Made by a program: the position numbers and the translations under genes. From the NCBI GenBank assembly GCA_030950585.1, contig JAUZRG010000079.1, forward strand, positions 1-44,406: a DNA stretch of 44,406 nt, given 5' to 3'. Within the stretch, counting starts at the first letter, position 1. Every line of letters starts with the position of its first letter. Under the pieces are notes generated by a model. The model saw only the letters and a program-made list of their open reading frames with translations. It did not search any database and was not told where the DNA came from. Source of the stretch: Mariprofundaceae bacterium. GTDB lineage: Bacteria; Pseudomonadota; Zetaproteobacteria; Mariprofundales; Mariprofundaceae. This document shows positions 8,556-17,441 of this stretch, piece after piece.

Positions 8556-8951
8556 ATGAAAAAGAATTACAATATCATTATTGTGGAAGATGAAGAAACC
8601 ATTCAGTTAATCCTAAGTGCCTTTGTGAAAAAGTTTTTTGCCTCGCTAGGGGCAAAGTGTTCGGTCAAAGCTTTCACCGATCCCATGCAGGGTTTGTTAG
8701 AACTGAGTAATAATGGTCATGTTTATAATGTGATTATGCTTGATGTACGCTTGCCAAAACTGACTGGTGATGAGTTGTACAGTAGTTTAGAGTTAATTGA
8801 TCCAGAGTTAGTAAAGAAAGTGATGTTTGTGACAGGTTATTCAAGCGATTTATTAGATCGTTTTAGTGGCCAAGATATTACTATTTTAGAAAAACCATTT
8901 AGATACCCACAGTTTACCGCAAAGGTTAAACATGTGCTTGGATTGAAATGA
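8556..8951 (+). CDS. Stand-alone response-regulator receiver domain
   Basis: 131 residues from the ATG at 8556 (an adjacent GTG at 8553 is possible), with GAGGG close upstream. It is one CheY-like receiver and nothing else: acidic pair E11/D12, phosphoacceptor D63 in MLDVRLPK, the TGY threonine near residue 96 and lysine in ILEKPF near 116. No output domain follows, so it must act by protein contact or phosphorelay. No dedicated kinase is adjacent; the histidine kinase at 22877 is paired with its own regulator. Confidence 0.85.
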   Translation: MKKNYNIIIVEDEETIQLILSAFVKKFFASLGAKCSVKAFTDPMQGLLELSNNGHVYNVIMLDVRLPKLTGDELYSSLELIDPELVKKVMFVTGYSSDLLDRFSGQDITILEKPFRYPQFTAKVKHVLGLK

Positions 8952-8988
8952 TTCATGCTTACGTCGTACATAAGGCTTAATAACTGTT

Positions 8989-9573
8989 ATGAATGAACAA
9001 AAAGTGGCTCTTATGACCATGCTTTCCTGTGTGATTGTTGTGGTTGGTGTACTTCTTTTCGATGAGAAAAAAACAGAACAAAATACACAGGCGATTCTTG
9101 AGAGTGAGGCTGTGTCCGAGCTTGAGTTTCCCTCAAACTTGTATCAATTACCGCCTGTAAACAAAAAAGACCCGACAACATCCGTGTCTGAACTTGCCCT
9201 TAACAAAGGTGTCGCGACGATTCCTCCTCTGAAGTCGGCCGAAAAAGAAGTGGATGATCACAACACGGTGAGCTCACCGTTACCCAAAAAAGAAACAGTA
9301 AAAAAACCAGAGAAGCCCAAAGTAAAGGTTCACAAGCCTAAAAAGACACATAATAAAGGTTATTATGTGCAAATTGGTGCTTTTAAGAAGTTATCTGGTG
9401 CCAAAAAGAAAGCAGCTGAACTCACTAAGGCCAATTGGCGTGTAAAAATTGTAAACCGCAAAGGCTTACGCTTGCTGTGGGTTGGTCCGCTTTCATCACG
9501 AGATCGCGCCAAAAAAGCGCAAACTAAACTCTTAAAAAATCGTTTTACCAAAGGTTTCATTGTCAAATACTGA
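8989..9573 (+). CDS. SPOR-domain inner-membrane protein (DedD/FtsN-like)
   Basis: 194 residues: one N-terminal membrane anchor (VALMTMLSCVIVVVGVLLF), a low-complexity Lys/Pro/Glu linker (residues about 85-120) and a C-terminal SPOR domain beginning GYYVQIGAFKKLSGAKKKA and ending FTKGFIVKY. SPOR domains bind glycan strands stripped of stem peptides at the division septum. The neighbouring M23 peptidase gene fits a cell-division or wall-remodelling context. There is no strong ribosome site before the ATG. The end overlaps the folK TTG start by 14 nt. Confidence 0.82.
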   Translation: MNEQKVALMTMLSCVIVVVGVLLFDEKKTEQNTQAILESEAVSELEFPSNLYQLPPVNKKDPTTSVSELALNKGVATIPPLKSAEKEVDDHNTVSSPLPKKETVKKPEKPKVKVHKPKKTHNKGYYVQIGAFKKLSGAKKKAAELTKANWRVKIVNRKGLRLLWVGPLSSRDRAKKAQTKLLKNRFTKGFIVKY

Positions 9574-10090
9574 TACGACTTATTTTGTCGCCTTAGGTGG
9601 AAATATGGGTCAAGTGCTTGAACACTTTTGTGCGGCTATCTTGGCATTACAAGCGGCTGATCAAGCGATCACAGCTCTTTCACGTCTTTACCGTAGTCAT
9701 CCTCAAGGTGGGCCACCTCAAGATAATTACGTCAATGCTGTGCTTGCGTTGCAAACAAAGCGATCCCCAGAGTCATTATTACAACTTTTATTGGATATAG
9801 AACAACATTCAGGACGCATACGCCTTGAGCATTGGGGGCCGCGCACGCTGGATCTTGATTTATTGGCTTATGGTCAACACGTACAAAACAGTCCTTTTTT
9901 AAGTTTACCTCATCCGCGCATGCATCAACGTAACTTTGTGCTTTTTCCGCTATGCGATATTGCCCCCGATTGGCAGCATCCGCTTGAGAAACAAACAGCC
10001 CGCGATATGGCCAATGCTTTTGGCTGGGATGGTATTGAGATTTGCACACAACAATGGCCAAGAGAGGTGATTGCATCATGTCAGACATGA
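9560..10090 (+). CDS. folK: 2-amino-4-hydroxy-6-hydroxymethyldihydropteridine pyrophosphokinase
   Basis: HPPK transfers pyrophosphate from ATP to 6-hydroxymethyl-7,8-dihydropterin in folate synthesis. The 176-residue length is normal. Motifs: FVALGGNMGQ at the start, YRSHPQGGPPQDNYVNAV, and the HPPK signature WGPRTLDLDLLAYG followed by PHPRMHQRNFVLFPL. The start is a TTG inside the end of the SPOR gene, which implies translational coupling. The end overlaps the AddB-like start by 13 nt. Confidence 0.92.
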   Translation: MSNTDTTYFVALGGNMGQVLEHFCAAILALQAADQAITALSRLYRSHPQGGPPQDNYVNAVLALQTKRSPESLLQLLLDIEQHSGRIRLEHWGPRTLDLDLLAYGQHVQNSPFLSLPHPRMHQRNFVLFPLCDIAPDWQHPLEKQTARDMANAFGWDGIEICTQQWPREVIASCQT

Positions 10091-12672
10091 GCAAAGAAGA
10101 ACTTTTAAAACAATTGCAATCGGGTGCGTTGCTGCTTTGTGTGAACCAGCGTTTGGCGCGCTATTGGCTGTATCATTATGAGCAATGGCAACAAAGCCTT
10201 GGTCGTGGCGCATGGGCAACACCCGCCACTTTTGCGTTACAGCACTGGGTGCAACAGCAGTACCGTGTGCACGGTTTTGCCCAATCTATTTTGAGTGGAA
10301 GCCAAGAAAAAGCCTTGTGGCAACACATCATTGATCACGATATTGGCACCACCTTGCTAGATAGTCGTGCGATGGCGACACGCGCCCAAGAAGCCTATGA
10401 GTTGTTGCAACGCTACCAGCTTGATTTGAGCAATGTGCAAGAAGAAAACCAAGAAGTGCAATGCTTTAAGCGTTGGGCCTGTGCCTTTGAAGCCCGTTTG
10501 GGCAAAGATCATCAGTTGGTGGCCTCACAAGTGAGTGCGCAGCTGGCGCAAGCGGTTGCCCAACAGCAGTTTCCTTTGGCATCTAAGATTATTTGGGCAG
10601 GTTTTGACGACATCAACCCGATGAATCAAGCTCTGTTGGATGGCATGCAAGTCCACCATGAGGTTTCTTTTTATCAACCCAAAGCCAAGCTTGGCCAAGC
10701 GGAATCTTGGCAGTGCCACGATGAAGAAAGTGAGTTGCGCCGCATTTGTGAGCGCATTCGTCAGATTTACCCAGAAAAACAACATATTGGGGTGTTAGTG
10801 CCTGATATGCAGCGGCGCAAAGAAGCGATTTCGCGTGTCTTTCATGCCGAGTTATCACCTCAGTCGGTGTTGTTGGCCGAGGAGCATAAAGCGGCGTTTA
10901 ACTTATCGTTGGGCTCTCCCTTGATCGGTCAGCCGTTGATTCGTTTTGTGTTTTTATTGTTGCGTTGTTGCAACCACAGCCAAATCCAATTTGAACACAT
11001 GTCGGCCTTGTTGCTCAGTCCTTATTTGTTTCCGATGGAACGGCGTGGACGTGCTCAACTTGAGCAACTCTTACGCTGTGAAAATATGGAACGCTTTCGC
11101 CTTAAAGACTTATTGGCATGGCCTGCTTTTGTGCGTTATGCCAGCAGCACGCATGCCGCTTTTGTGTCCTTTCAGCAACTGGATTTACCACGTCAGCAAC
11201 TGCCTTCGGAGTGGTTGAGTTATATTCATCAAGTCTTGCTTGTGTTTGAGGTGGAGCAGCGCTTGCATTTGGGTAGTGAAAAAGCGCAGTGGCGCAGCTG
11301 GTTGGATGTCAACGATAAGATCAGTGTGCTGGATGACTTATTGGGCAGCTTGCCTTTTTTATCCTTTTTAACGGTGCTTCAGCAAAGTTGTGCCGAACAA
11401 GCCTTTCGACCTGATCCCAGTCAATCTTCCATTCAAGTGATGGGCATGCTCGAAGCCTCAGGCATGGTCTTTGATCATGTGTTTGTGGTGGGGATGCATG
11501 AAAACGCTTGGCCGACCCAGGCCAAACCGCATCCGTTGTTACCGCTTAACCTCCAGCGTGAGCACCAAATGCCCCATGCCGATGCCCAGCGTGAATTCGA
11601 TTACGCCAATCAAGTGTGGCAAAATATTTTAATGAGCAGCCATTGCCTTGAAATCAGTTTCCCACTGGTGGCTGATGGCCAAGACACCCGTCCCAGCTGT
11701 TTGTTGCAAGCCATGCCCAAACAAGTGCACACCGGCAATGAGACGGCACAATGGCAGCAGCAGTTGTTTGCACACCCTGCACAGATGGACGACGTTCAAA
11801 CCGCGTATTTACCACCCAGTGCGCATGAAAAAATTAGCGGTGGTGCATCGTTGCTGCATGCCCAAGCGCGTTGTTCGTTTAAAGCCTTTGCCCAGTTTCG
11901 CATGAAGATTCAAGCCTTGGCAAGCAAACCCCATGCAGGCTTTAACCCCTTGCAACGTGGCAACCTCTTGCATGAAGTGTTGAACCTCTTCTGGTTTGAA
12001 ATCAAAACATTGCAGCAACTCAAAGAGCTGGTGCAAGCCAATCGACTCACAACCCAGCTCCAGCATTGCATCACGCATGTATTAGAAAACCAACAGCTCA
12101 GAGCGCACCCCTTACATCAGCAATTTGAGCAGCAGCGTTTGATTCATGTTTTAGAAAAATGGTTTGCCTTAGAGTTAGAGCGTCCTGATTTTAGCGTCGT
12201 GGCTTGCGAACAAGCCTATGATGTGAATGTCGCGTTACCCAGTGGCAGTGCGCAAAGTCATTTGGCCTTGCGGGTCAAAATTGATCGCATTGATCAAGAT
12301 GAGCAGGGTAATATGCTGTTATTGGATTACAAAACAGGCCGTGTGGACTTGAAAGGTATGTTGAAAGACCCTTTTCTTGAACCGCAGTTGCCTTTGTATT
12401 TACAAGTGGAATCCTTACAAAAAGCCGATGCCGTGGCTTTTGCCAGCATTCGCGCCGATGACAAAGGGCCACACTTTGCAGGCTTGAGTCGTGTGGATGC
12501 GCTTTTGCCCAATGTCGATGCTCAAGACCTCGCGTGGGAAGATCAATTGCAACAATGGCAACAAGGTATCAGCCACTTAGCCGCCGACTTCTTTTTAGGT
12601 GATACCAAAGCAGAACCCCATCAAAAACAAGATTGTAGTTATTGCCAAATGCAACGCTTGTGTAGGATTTAA
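10078..12672 (+). CDS. addB: AddB-like PD-(D/E)XK nuclease / DNA repair protein
   Basis: The start at 10078 follows AGAGAGGTG. The 864-residue product has an inactivated superfamily I helicase-like body (ILSGSQEKALWQHII, SGMVFDHVFVVGMHENAWP) and a C-terminal RecB-type nuclease with LLLDYKTGRVD. Cysteines at ARCSFKAF and in the C-terminal CSYCQMQRLC form the probable 4Fe-4S staple typical of AddB nucleases. It matches the proteobacterial 'probable DNA repair protein' group found beside UvrD-like AddA genes. With the next gene it should process double-strand breaks to 3' tails for RecA. Whether it is a true AddB or a diverged relative is uncertain. Confidence 0.8.
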   Translation: MSDMSKEELLKQLQSGALLLCVNQRLARYWLYHYEQWQQSLGRGAWATPATFALQHWVQQQYRVHGFAQSILSGSQEKALWQHIIDHDIGTTLLDSRAMATRAQEAYELLQRYQLDLSNVQEENQEVQCFKRWACAFEARLGKDHQLVASQVSAQLAQAVAQQQFPLASKIIWAGFDDINPMNQALLDGMQVHHEVSFYQPKAKLGQAESWQCHDEESELRRICERIRQIYPEKQHIGVLVPDMQRRKEAISRVFHAELSPQSVLLAEEHKAAFNLSLGSPLIGQPLIRFVFLLLRCCNHSQIQFEHMSALLLSPYLFPMERRGRAQLEQLLRCENMERFRLKDLLAWPAFVRYASSTHAAFVSFQQLDLPRQQLPSEWLSYIHQVLLVFEVEQRLHLGSEKAQWRSWLDVNDKISVLDDLLGSLPFLSFLTVLQQSCAEQAFRPDPSQSSIQVMGMLEASGMVFDHVFVVGMHENAWPTQAKPHPLLPLNLQREHQMPHADAQREFDYANQVWQNILMSSHCLEISFPLVADGQDTRPSCLLQAMPKQVHTGNETAQWQQQLFAHPAQMDDVQTAYLPPSAHEKISGGASLLHAQARCSFKAFAQFRMKIQALASKPHAGFNPLQRGNLLHEVLNLFWFEIKTLQQLKELVQANRLTTQLQHCITHVLENQQLRAHPLHQQFEQQRLIHVLEKWFALELERPDFSVVACEQAYDVNVALPSGSAQSHLALRVKIDRIDQDEQGNMLLLDYKTGRVDLKGMLKDPFLEPQLPLYLQVESLQKADAVAFASIRADDKGPHFAGLSRVDALLPNVDAQDLAWEDQLQQWQQGISHLAADFFLGDTKAEPHQKQDCSYCQMQRLCRI

Positions 12673-12676
12673 AGCC

Positions 12677-15600
12677 ATGCTTGATGATCAACAGGCACGC
12701 CAACAGGCGTTGAACCCCCAGCACTCTTTTTTGGTGCAAGCACCCGCAGGTTCGGGCAAAACAGAGCTATTGATTCAACGGGTTTTGGCTTTGCTCAACC
12801 AAGTGGATCGACCTGAAAAAATCTTGGCTTTGACCTTCACACGCAAAGCAGCGGCAGAGATGCGAGATCGCATCATCGAAGCCTTGCGTGCAGGCAAAAA
12901 AGAGAAACCCAGTGAAGCGCATCGTCAGCACACATGGCAATTGGCGCGACAGGTCTTGCAGCGTGATGAAGCCTTGCAATGGCATTTGATCGAGCATCCG
13001 CAATGTTTGCGCCTGATGACCCTTGATGCCTTTGCCCATACCTTATCTCAGCAACTTCCTGTGCTGTCTGGTTTGGGGGCGCAAGCTCAAGTGAGTGATG
13101 ATTCACTGCTTTTGTATACCCAAGCCATTGAAAACTTATTGCAAGCCATGCTTAGCCCTTCTGAAAATGTGTTGCGCAAGCAAATGGATATTCTGTTGTT
13201 TTACATGGATAACAACATGATGCGCCTGCAAGGCATGTTGGGCGATATGTTGGCCAGACGTGAGCAGTGGTTGCCCCATATCTTGGATGATACCCAGCAA
13301 TTCATGGCGCAAATGCAAGGCCATATGCAGCATCTTGTGGCCGATGAACTCAGCGGCATTCATGTGCCACGCTTTTTGACGCATGACTTGGTGGCCTTGG
13401 CACGTTTTAGTGCGGACAACACAGGTGATACGTTGCTTCAAGATTTAGAATGCTGGCCTGAGCCTGATGTGTCGGCCTTGCCACAATGGTTGGCCTTGGT
13501 CGATTTGTTGTTAACCCAAAAGGGAACATGGCGTAAAACCGTCAACACAACCAATGGATTCCCTGCGGGTAAAGTGTTTGCCAGTCAAAAAGAAGCCATG
13601 CGCGATGTTTTGGCACAATGTGCAGCCGATGACACCCTGTTGCAGCAACTTAAACACATGCAACAACTCAAATATTTACAACCTTTGGATGACCAGCAGT
13701 ATCAATTGCTCGATAGCATGCGTGGGGTGCTCAAACGCTTGGCTGTGGAACTGATTTTGGTGTTTAAGTCCACAGGCCAGTTGGATTTTAGCGAAGTGAA
13801 CTTGCGCGCCTTGCAAGCCATTGGTCATGAAAACAATCCTTCAGATGCGCTTTTGTATTTGGATTATGCCATTGAGCACATTTTGGTGGATGAGTTTCAA
13901 GATACCTCACGCATGCAAATTCATTTGTTGCAACAGCTTTGCAGTGGTTGGCAAGAAGATGATGGGCGCACGCTGTTTTTGGTGGGTGATCCCATGCAAT
14001 CCATTTATGCCTTTCGCAAAGCCGAAGTGGGTTTATTTTTGGAAGCCAAACATGGCGACCTTTGTTTGCCAGCACTGACCTTCTTGCAACTACAGCGTAA
14101 TTTTCGTTCCCATGCCGCCATTGTGTCGTGGGTCAACCGTAGTTTTTCAAAAGTATTTCCCGCCCTTGAAAACATTCAAGCAGGTGCAGTCTCTTATAGC
14201 CCCAGCGAAGCAACCCATGCGCAAGAAGGGCAGGTCATGCTTTACACCATGCCAGAGCAAGACGATGCCCATGAAGCACAGCAGATTTGCCAATGGGTAC
14301 AAGAAGCGCGCGCCCAACAGTTGAAAGTGGGCATTTTGGGTCGTTCACGGGCGCATTTATTTCCCGTGATTCAAGCTTTGCGGCATGGTGGCATTGCGCA
14401 TCGTGCCATTGATTTATTACCCCTTGCCGATATGGATGTGGTGCGTGATTTGCATGCTTTGTGTTGTGTGCTTTACCACCCCGCAGATCAGCTCAGTTGG
14501 GCTGCCTTGCTGCGCACACCGTGGGTCGGGTTGGAGCTAGCCGATAATTTAAGTTTGCATCAAGACCGCACCTCCTTTTTTCAGCAGACATGGGAAAAGC
14601 TCAGCCCTGACGGTCAAGCGCGCATGCAGCGGTTCCGCAACACGATTCAACCTTATTTGAATTTGGCAGGGCGAGTCGGTGCGCGTGCGTTGGTGCAAGC
14701 CGCTTGGTTGGCCTTGGAAGCACCCGCTTGTCTTGCTCATAAAAGTGAGCTGGACAATGCCGAACGCTTTTTCAAATTATTGGAAAGCATGGATGATGGT
14801 TCGTATTTAAACCTCGATGCTTTGGCAAGGCATCTACAACAACTTTATGCCTTACCCGATACCCAGACCCAAGCCCAATATGTGGATATTTTAACCATGC
14901 ATGCCGCCAAAGGCTTGCAATGGGATGTGGTGATTTTGGCCGGTCTGGGCAAAACATCAGGGCGGCTTAGCTCTGAGTTGATGCGTTGGGTCAATGTGCC
15001 TGTGGGGGGTGAAGAAGGTTTGTTGATGTCGCCTCGCGCTGCCATTGGTCGTGATAAAGTGCCGTTGTTTGAATGGATCGGAAAGCTTGAAAAAGAAAAA
15101 GATCAATACGAATTGGCACGTTTGTTTTATGTGGCCTGTACCCGTGCCAAACAACGTTTGTATTTGTCTTGCCATCAAGACAAAGAAAAAATGAAGTCAG
15201 GCTCTTTCATGGCCATGATTGAGAAAAAAGACACACAATTCTTTGGTGCTAACCTTGCCTTGCAAAACGAAAGCATCTCGCCTGATGTGATGCTCAAACG
15301 CGCACCCTTAATGCACATATCATTGCCATATCAAGCACCCGAACCCTGTGCAGGCATTGCCGCCCAACAACAAGCCCAAAGCTACGACGAGCAAGAACAC
15401 ATTTCTTTTAGCTGGGCGAGTAAATTGGCACGCACCATTGGCATCGCCTTGCACATGCTCCTGCGCAACATCGGGCAAAAAGGCATCGAAAATTGGCAAG
15501 AAAAAGATAGCCAAATCGCCACCACCCAAATGCAACACATTCTCATGGATGAAGGCTTGAGCACGTTATGGCAACAACGCGCCCTTGAGCAATGCCAACT

Positions 15601-15949
15601 CGCCTTAAACAACATCTTAAGCAGCCAGCATGCCCAGTGGATGCTCTCCAACCAACACCAAGATGCACAAGTGGAATGGCCACTCACCATGCTCAAAAAA
15701 CAACAAAGCACCCACTTTATCTTGGATCGAAGTTTTGTAGAAAAAGGCACCCGCTGGGTCATCGACTACAAAACAGGCCAATACAGCGGCCACGACCCCA
15801 AAGCCTTCATCCACGCCGAAGTTGAACGCTATCGCCCTCAGCTCACCAACTATGCCCAAGCCGTGGCTGCCATGAGCGATCAACCCATTCGTTGTGGCTT
15901 GTATTTTCCTTTGCTCGATGTGTGGCGAGAAGTGACTGTGTTTAAATAG
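12677..15949 (+). CDS. addA: AddA-like UvrD/RecB helicase-nuclease
   Basis: Starts at the ATG at 12677, four bases after the AddB-like stop, with AGGA upstream; 1090 residues. Superfamily I helicase motifs are in order: QAPAGSGKTELL (Walker A), ALTFTRKAAAEM, ILVDEFQDTSRMQ (motif II), LVGDPMQSIYAFRKAE (III), LQRNFRS (IV), TMHAAKGLQWDVVIL (V) and FYVACTRAKQRLYL (VI). A C-terminal RecB-like nuclease carries WVIDYKTGQY. It is the motor and second nuclease of the AddAB-type break-repair complex and also degrades foreign linear DNA. The IS fragment starts 18 bp after its stop. Confidence 0.88.
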   Translation: MLDDQQARQQALNPQHSFLVQAPAGSGKTELLIQRVLALLNQVDRPEKILALTFTRKAAAEMRDRIIEALRAGKKEKPSEAHRQHTWQLARQVLQRDEALQWHLIEHPQCLRLMTLDAFAHTLSQQLPVLSGLGAQAQVSDDSLLLYTQAIENLLQAMLSPSENVLRKQMDILLFYMDNNMMRLQGMLGDMLARREQWLPHILDDTQQFMAQMQGHMQHLVADELSGIHVPRFLTHDLVALARFSADNTGDTLLQDLECWPEPDVSALPQWLALVDLLLTQKGTWRKTVNTTNGFPAGKVFASQKEAMRDVLAQCAADDTLLQQLKHMQQLKYLQPLDDQQYQLLDSMRGVLKRLAVELILVFKSTGQLDFSEVNLRALQAIGHENNPSDALLYLDYAIEHILVDEFQDTSRMQIHLLQQLCSGWQEDDGRTLFLVGDPMQSIYAFRKAEVGLFLEAKHGDLCLPALTFLQLQRNFRSHAAIVSWVNRSFSKVFPALENIQAGAVSYSPSEATHAQEGQVMLYTMPEQDDAHEAQQICQWVQEARAQQLKVGILGRSRAHLFPVIQALRHGGIAHRAIDLLPLADMDVVRDLHALCCVLYHPADQLSWAALLRTPWVGLELADNLSLHQDRTSFFQQTWEKLSPDGQARMQRFRNTIQPYLNLAGRVGARALVQAAWLALEAPACLAHKSELDNAERFFKLLESMDDGSYLNLDALARHLQQLYALPDTQTQAQYVDILTMHAAKGLQWDVVILAGLGKTSGRLSSELMRWVNVPVGGEEGLLMSPRAAIGRDKVPLFEWIGKLEKEKDQYELARLFYVACTRAKQRLYLSCHQDKEKMKSGSFMAMIEKKDTQFFGANLALQNESISPDVMLKRAPLMHISLPYQAPEPCAGIAAQQQAQSYDEQEHISFSWASKLARTIGIALHMLLRNIGQKGIENWQEKDSQIATTQMQHILMDEGLSTLWQQRALEQCQLALNNILSSQHAQWMLSNQHQDAQVEWPLTMLKKQQSTHFILDRSFVEKGTRWVIDYKTGQYSGHDPKAFIHAEVERYRPQLTNYAQAVAAMSDQPIRCGLYFPLLDVWREVTVFK

Positions 15950-15967
15950 TTAAAGGCACAAGGAATA

Positions 15968-16182
15968 ATTCCTGTTATTCCGCCTAAAGCAAACAGAAAA
16001 GAGCAACGTGAATATGACAAAAACATGTACAAAGAACGACATTTGATTGAGTGCCTTATCGGCAAAATAAAACAGTTCCGAAGGGTCTTTTCACGCTTTG
16101 ATAAGTACGCTAAAAACTATATGTATTTTGTCCGTTTTGCAGCTTCAATCATATGCTTGAGATGAAATGTCAACACAGCCTA
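15968..16182 (+). mobile_element. IS5-family element, 3' fragment (copy 2)
   Basis: Same fragment as at 1-215: the C-terminal 65 residues of an IS5-family transposase (stop at 16163-16165) and the right end. It begins abruptly 18 bp after the AddA-like stop, so it is a 5'-truncated relic with no room for the rest of the transposase. It has FSRFDKYA where copy 1 has FLRFDKYA, and GAGATGAAATGTC where copy 1 has the inverted-repeat form GAGATGAAATCTC. Confidence 0.88.
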
Positions 16183-16191
16183 GAAGTGCAG

Positions 16192-16200
16192 TGTTATAAT
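16192..16200 (+). promoter_or_regulatory. Extended -10 promoter of the XRE-like gene
   Basis: TGTTATAAT is a perfect extended -10 element (TGn plus TATAAT) 10 bp outside the IS end and 16 bp before the ATG of the next gene. The matching -35 region would fall inside the IS terminus, where only a weak TCAACA is seen. The start site would give a very short leader with AGGGG just before the ATG. Confidence 0.6.
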
Positions 16201-16216
16201 ACCCACAGGGGATACT

Positions 16217-16963
16217 ATGAATGAAGTTCATGAAATTGTTGCTGCTTTAAAAATAGTTCTGAAGCAGAAGCGTAAAACCTATGTGGATGTCGCCAAACAT
16301 TTAATGTTGAGTGAGGCCAGTGTAAAACGAATGTTTAGCACACATCACTTCACGTTGGAGCGTGTGGGTGCGATTTGTCAGATGTTACAAATTGGTATTG
16401 CAGATTTACTGATTTTGGTTGAGAAGCAGCGTAAAACTTTATCTTTCTTAAGTTATGAACAAGAGCAAGAACTCGTAAGCAATAAAGAATTATTGTTGGT
16501 GGCTTTGTGTGTACAAAACTATCTCAATTTTGATGATATTGTGACTGAATTTAATCTATCGAATAAACAGTGTTTTTCCTTATTAGCCATTCTAGATCGT
16601 ATTGGGATTATCGAACTTCATCCTAATAATAGAATTAAACTATTGATTTCTCAAGACTTTCGGTGGTTAAATAATGGGCCGATTGAAAACTTTTTTAGTC
16701 GTAAAGTTCAACCAGAATTCATGAGTCATAAGTTTCAAGGTAAACACGAATTGAAGCTATATATTAGTGGTGACTTAAGTGAAGATTCATGTGAAAAGTT
16801 AGAAAAAAAGTTATACGCATTGGCGAGGGAATTTGGAGAACGCAAGCAGAAAGATGCTTCTTTGCCCATTAGCGAACGTTCTCATGTGGGTATGATGTTG
16901 GCTTTTCGTCCTTGGCGTTACTCTATTTTTGACAAGTGGCGGAGAGTGAAAAAAACGAAGTGA
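16217..16963 (+). CDS. XRE-like helix-turn-helix regulator with long C-terminal domain
   Basis: 248 residues. The N-terminal 60 residues form a Cro/C1-like helix-turn-helix (KRKTYVDVAKHLMLSEASVKRMFSTHHFTLERVGAICQML). The rest is a winged-helix-like middle (DIVTEFNLSNKQCFSLLAILDRIGIIELHPNNRIKLL) and a helical tail. This matches a common but functionally uncharacterised family of about 250-residue proteobacterial regulators. The start has AGGGG upstream and its promoter abuts the IS fragment. It converges on the small exported protein gene, 9 bp apart. Confidence 0.75.
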   Translation: MNEVHEIVAALKIVLKQKRKTYVDVAKHLMLSEASVKRMFSTHHFTLERVGAICQMLQIGIADLLILVEKQRKTLSFLSYEQEQELVSNKELLLVALCVQNYLNFDDIVTEFNLSNKQCFSLLAILDRIGIIELHPNNRIKLLISQDFRWLNNGPIENFFSRKVQPEFMSHKFQGKHELKLYISGDLSEDSCEKLEKKLYALAREFGERKQKDASLPISERSHVGMMLAFRPWRYSIFDKWRRVKKTK

Positions 16964-16972
16964 TGAACTGTT

Positions 16973-17284
16973 CTAATCGTTGTTCATCGTCGTGTTTGGT
17001 GCTTGATCTGCTGTGATTGTTTCATCTGATATATGCAAAGGCGCATTGGCTACCTTGACTAGGTTTTGGCTTCCTTTTTGACTAAGTTTCCCCACAGCAC
17101 CAACTACAGCAAGCGGGGGAGAAACCACAATTGCGACAGCTTTAACACTACCAAGAATAACATGACCACTTGCTTTAGCTGAATACTTGATCGCTTGCAC
17201 CGAATGTTGTGCTGAACCTTGGGCACAAGCTTGTTGGCTCAAGCAGCTCAGTATGATGACTGAAATATATAGGCATGCTTTCAT
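16973..17284 (-). CDS. Small exported hypothetical protein
   Basis: 103 residues with an AAGGAGAA ribosome site before the ATG. A signal peptide (ISVIILSCLSQQACAQG) is followed by a hydrophobic, Ala/Val/Gly-rich segment (GHVILGSVKAVAIVVSPPLAVVGAVGK) and a polar tail. Overall it resembles the lipoprotein at 19979-20176 in design, a short exported peptide with an amphipathic valine/alanine core, but I cannot show homology. Function unknown. Confidence 0.6.
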   Translation of the reverse strand: MKACLYISVIILSCLSQQACAQGSAQHSVQAIKYSAKASGHVILGSVKAVAIVVSPPLAVVGAVGKLSQKGSQNLVKVANAPLHISDETITADQAPNTTMNND

Positions 17285-17406
17285 GATATTCTCCTTTCTA
17301 TCTGATTAAGGAGAAAGCGTAGCCTCTACTTTATTGAAAGAATAGGCTCGTAAAAAGAGTAGGTGTGGGGTGATACCTTGGGTTTTTTAATGTGCTACTT
17401 TTGACT

Positions 17407-17434
17407 GGAAATACGTCTATTCATACGTATTTCC
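17407..17434. terminator. 10-bp inverted repeat after leuA
   Basis: GGAAATACGT and ACGTATTTCC form a perfect 10-bp stem around an 8-nt loop, 8 bp beyond the leuA stop on the minus strand. No T-run follows on either strand, so it is not a classical intrinsic terminator; it may stabilise the mRNA 3' end or act with Rho. Confidence 0.45.
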
Positions 17435-17441
17435 ATAGTTG

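Noticed and set aside
1-16182. A composite transposon made by the two IS copies
   Set aside because: Copy 2 is only a 3' fragment with no transposase body or left end, and the segment contains housekeeping genes (folK, addAB). Nothing here can transpose by itself.
17407-17434. Strong intrinsic terminator after leuA
   Set aside because: The 10-bp stem is perfect but no T-run follows on either strand, so it is listed only as a possible terminator with low confidence.
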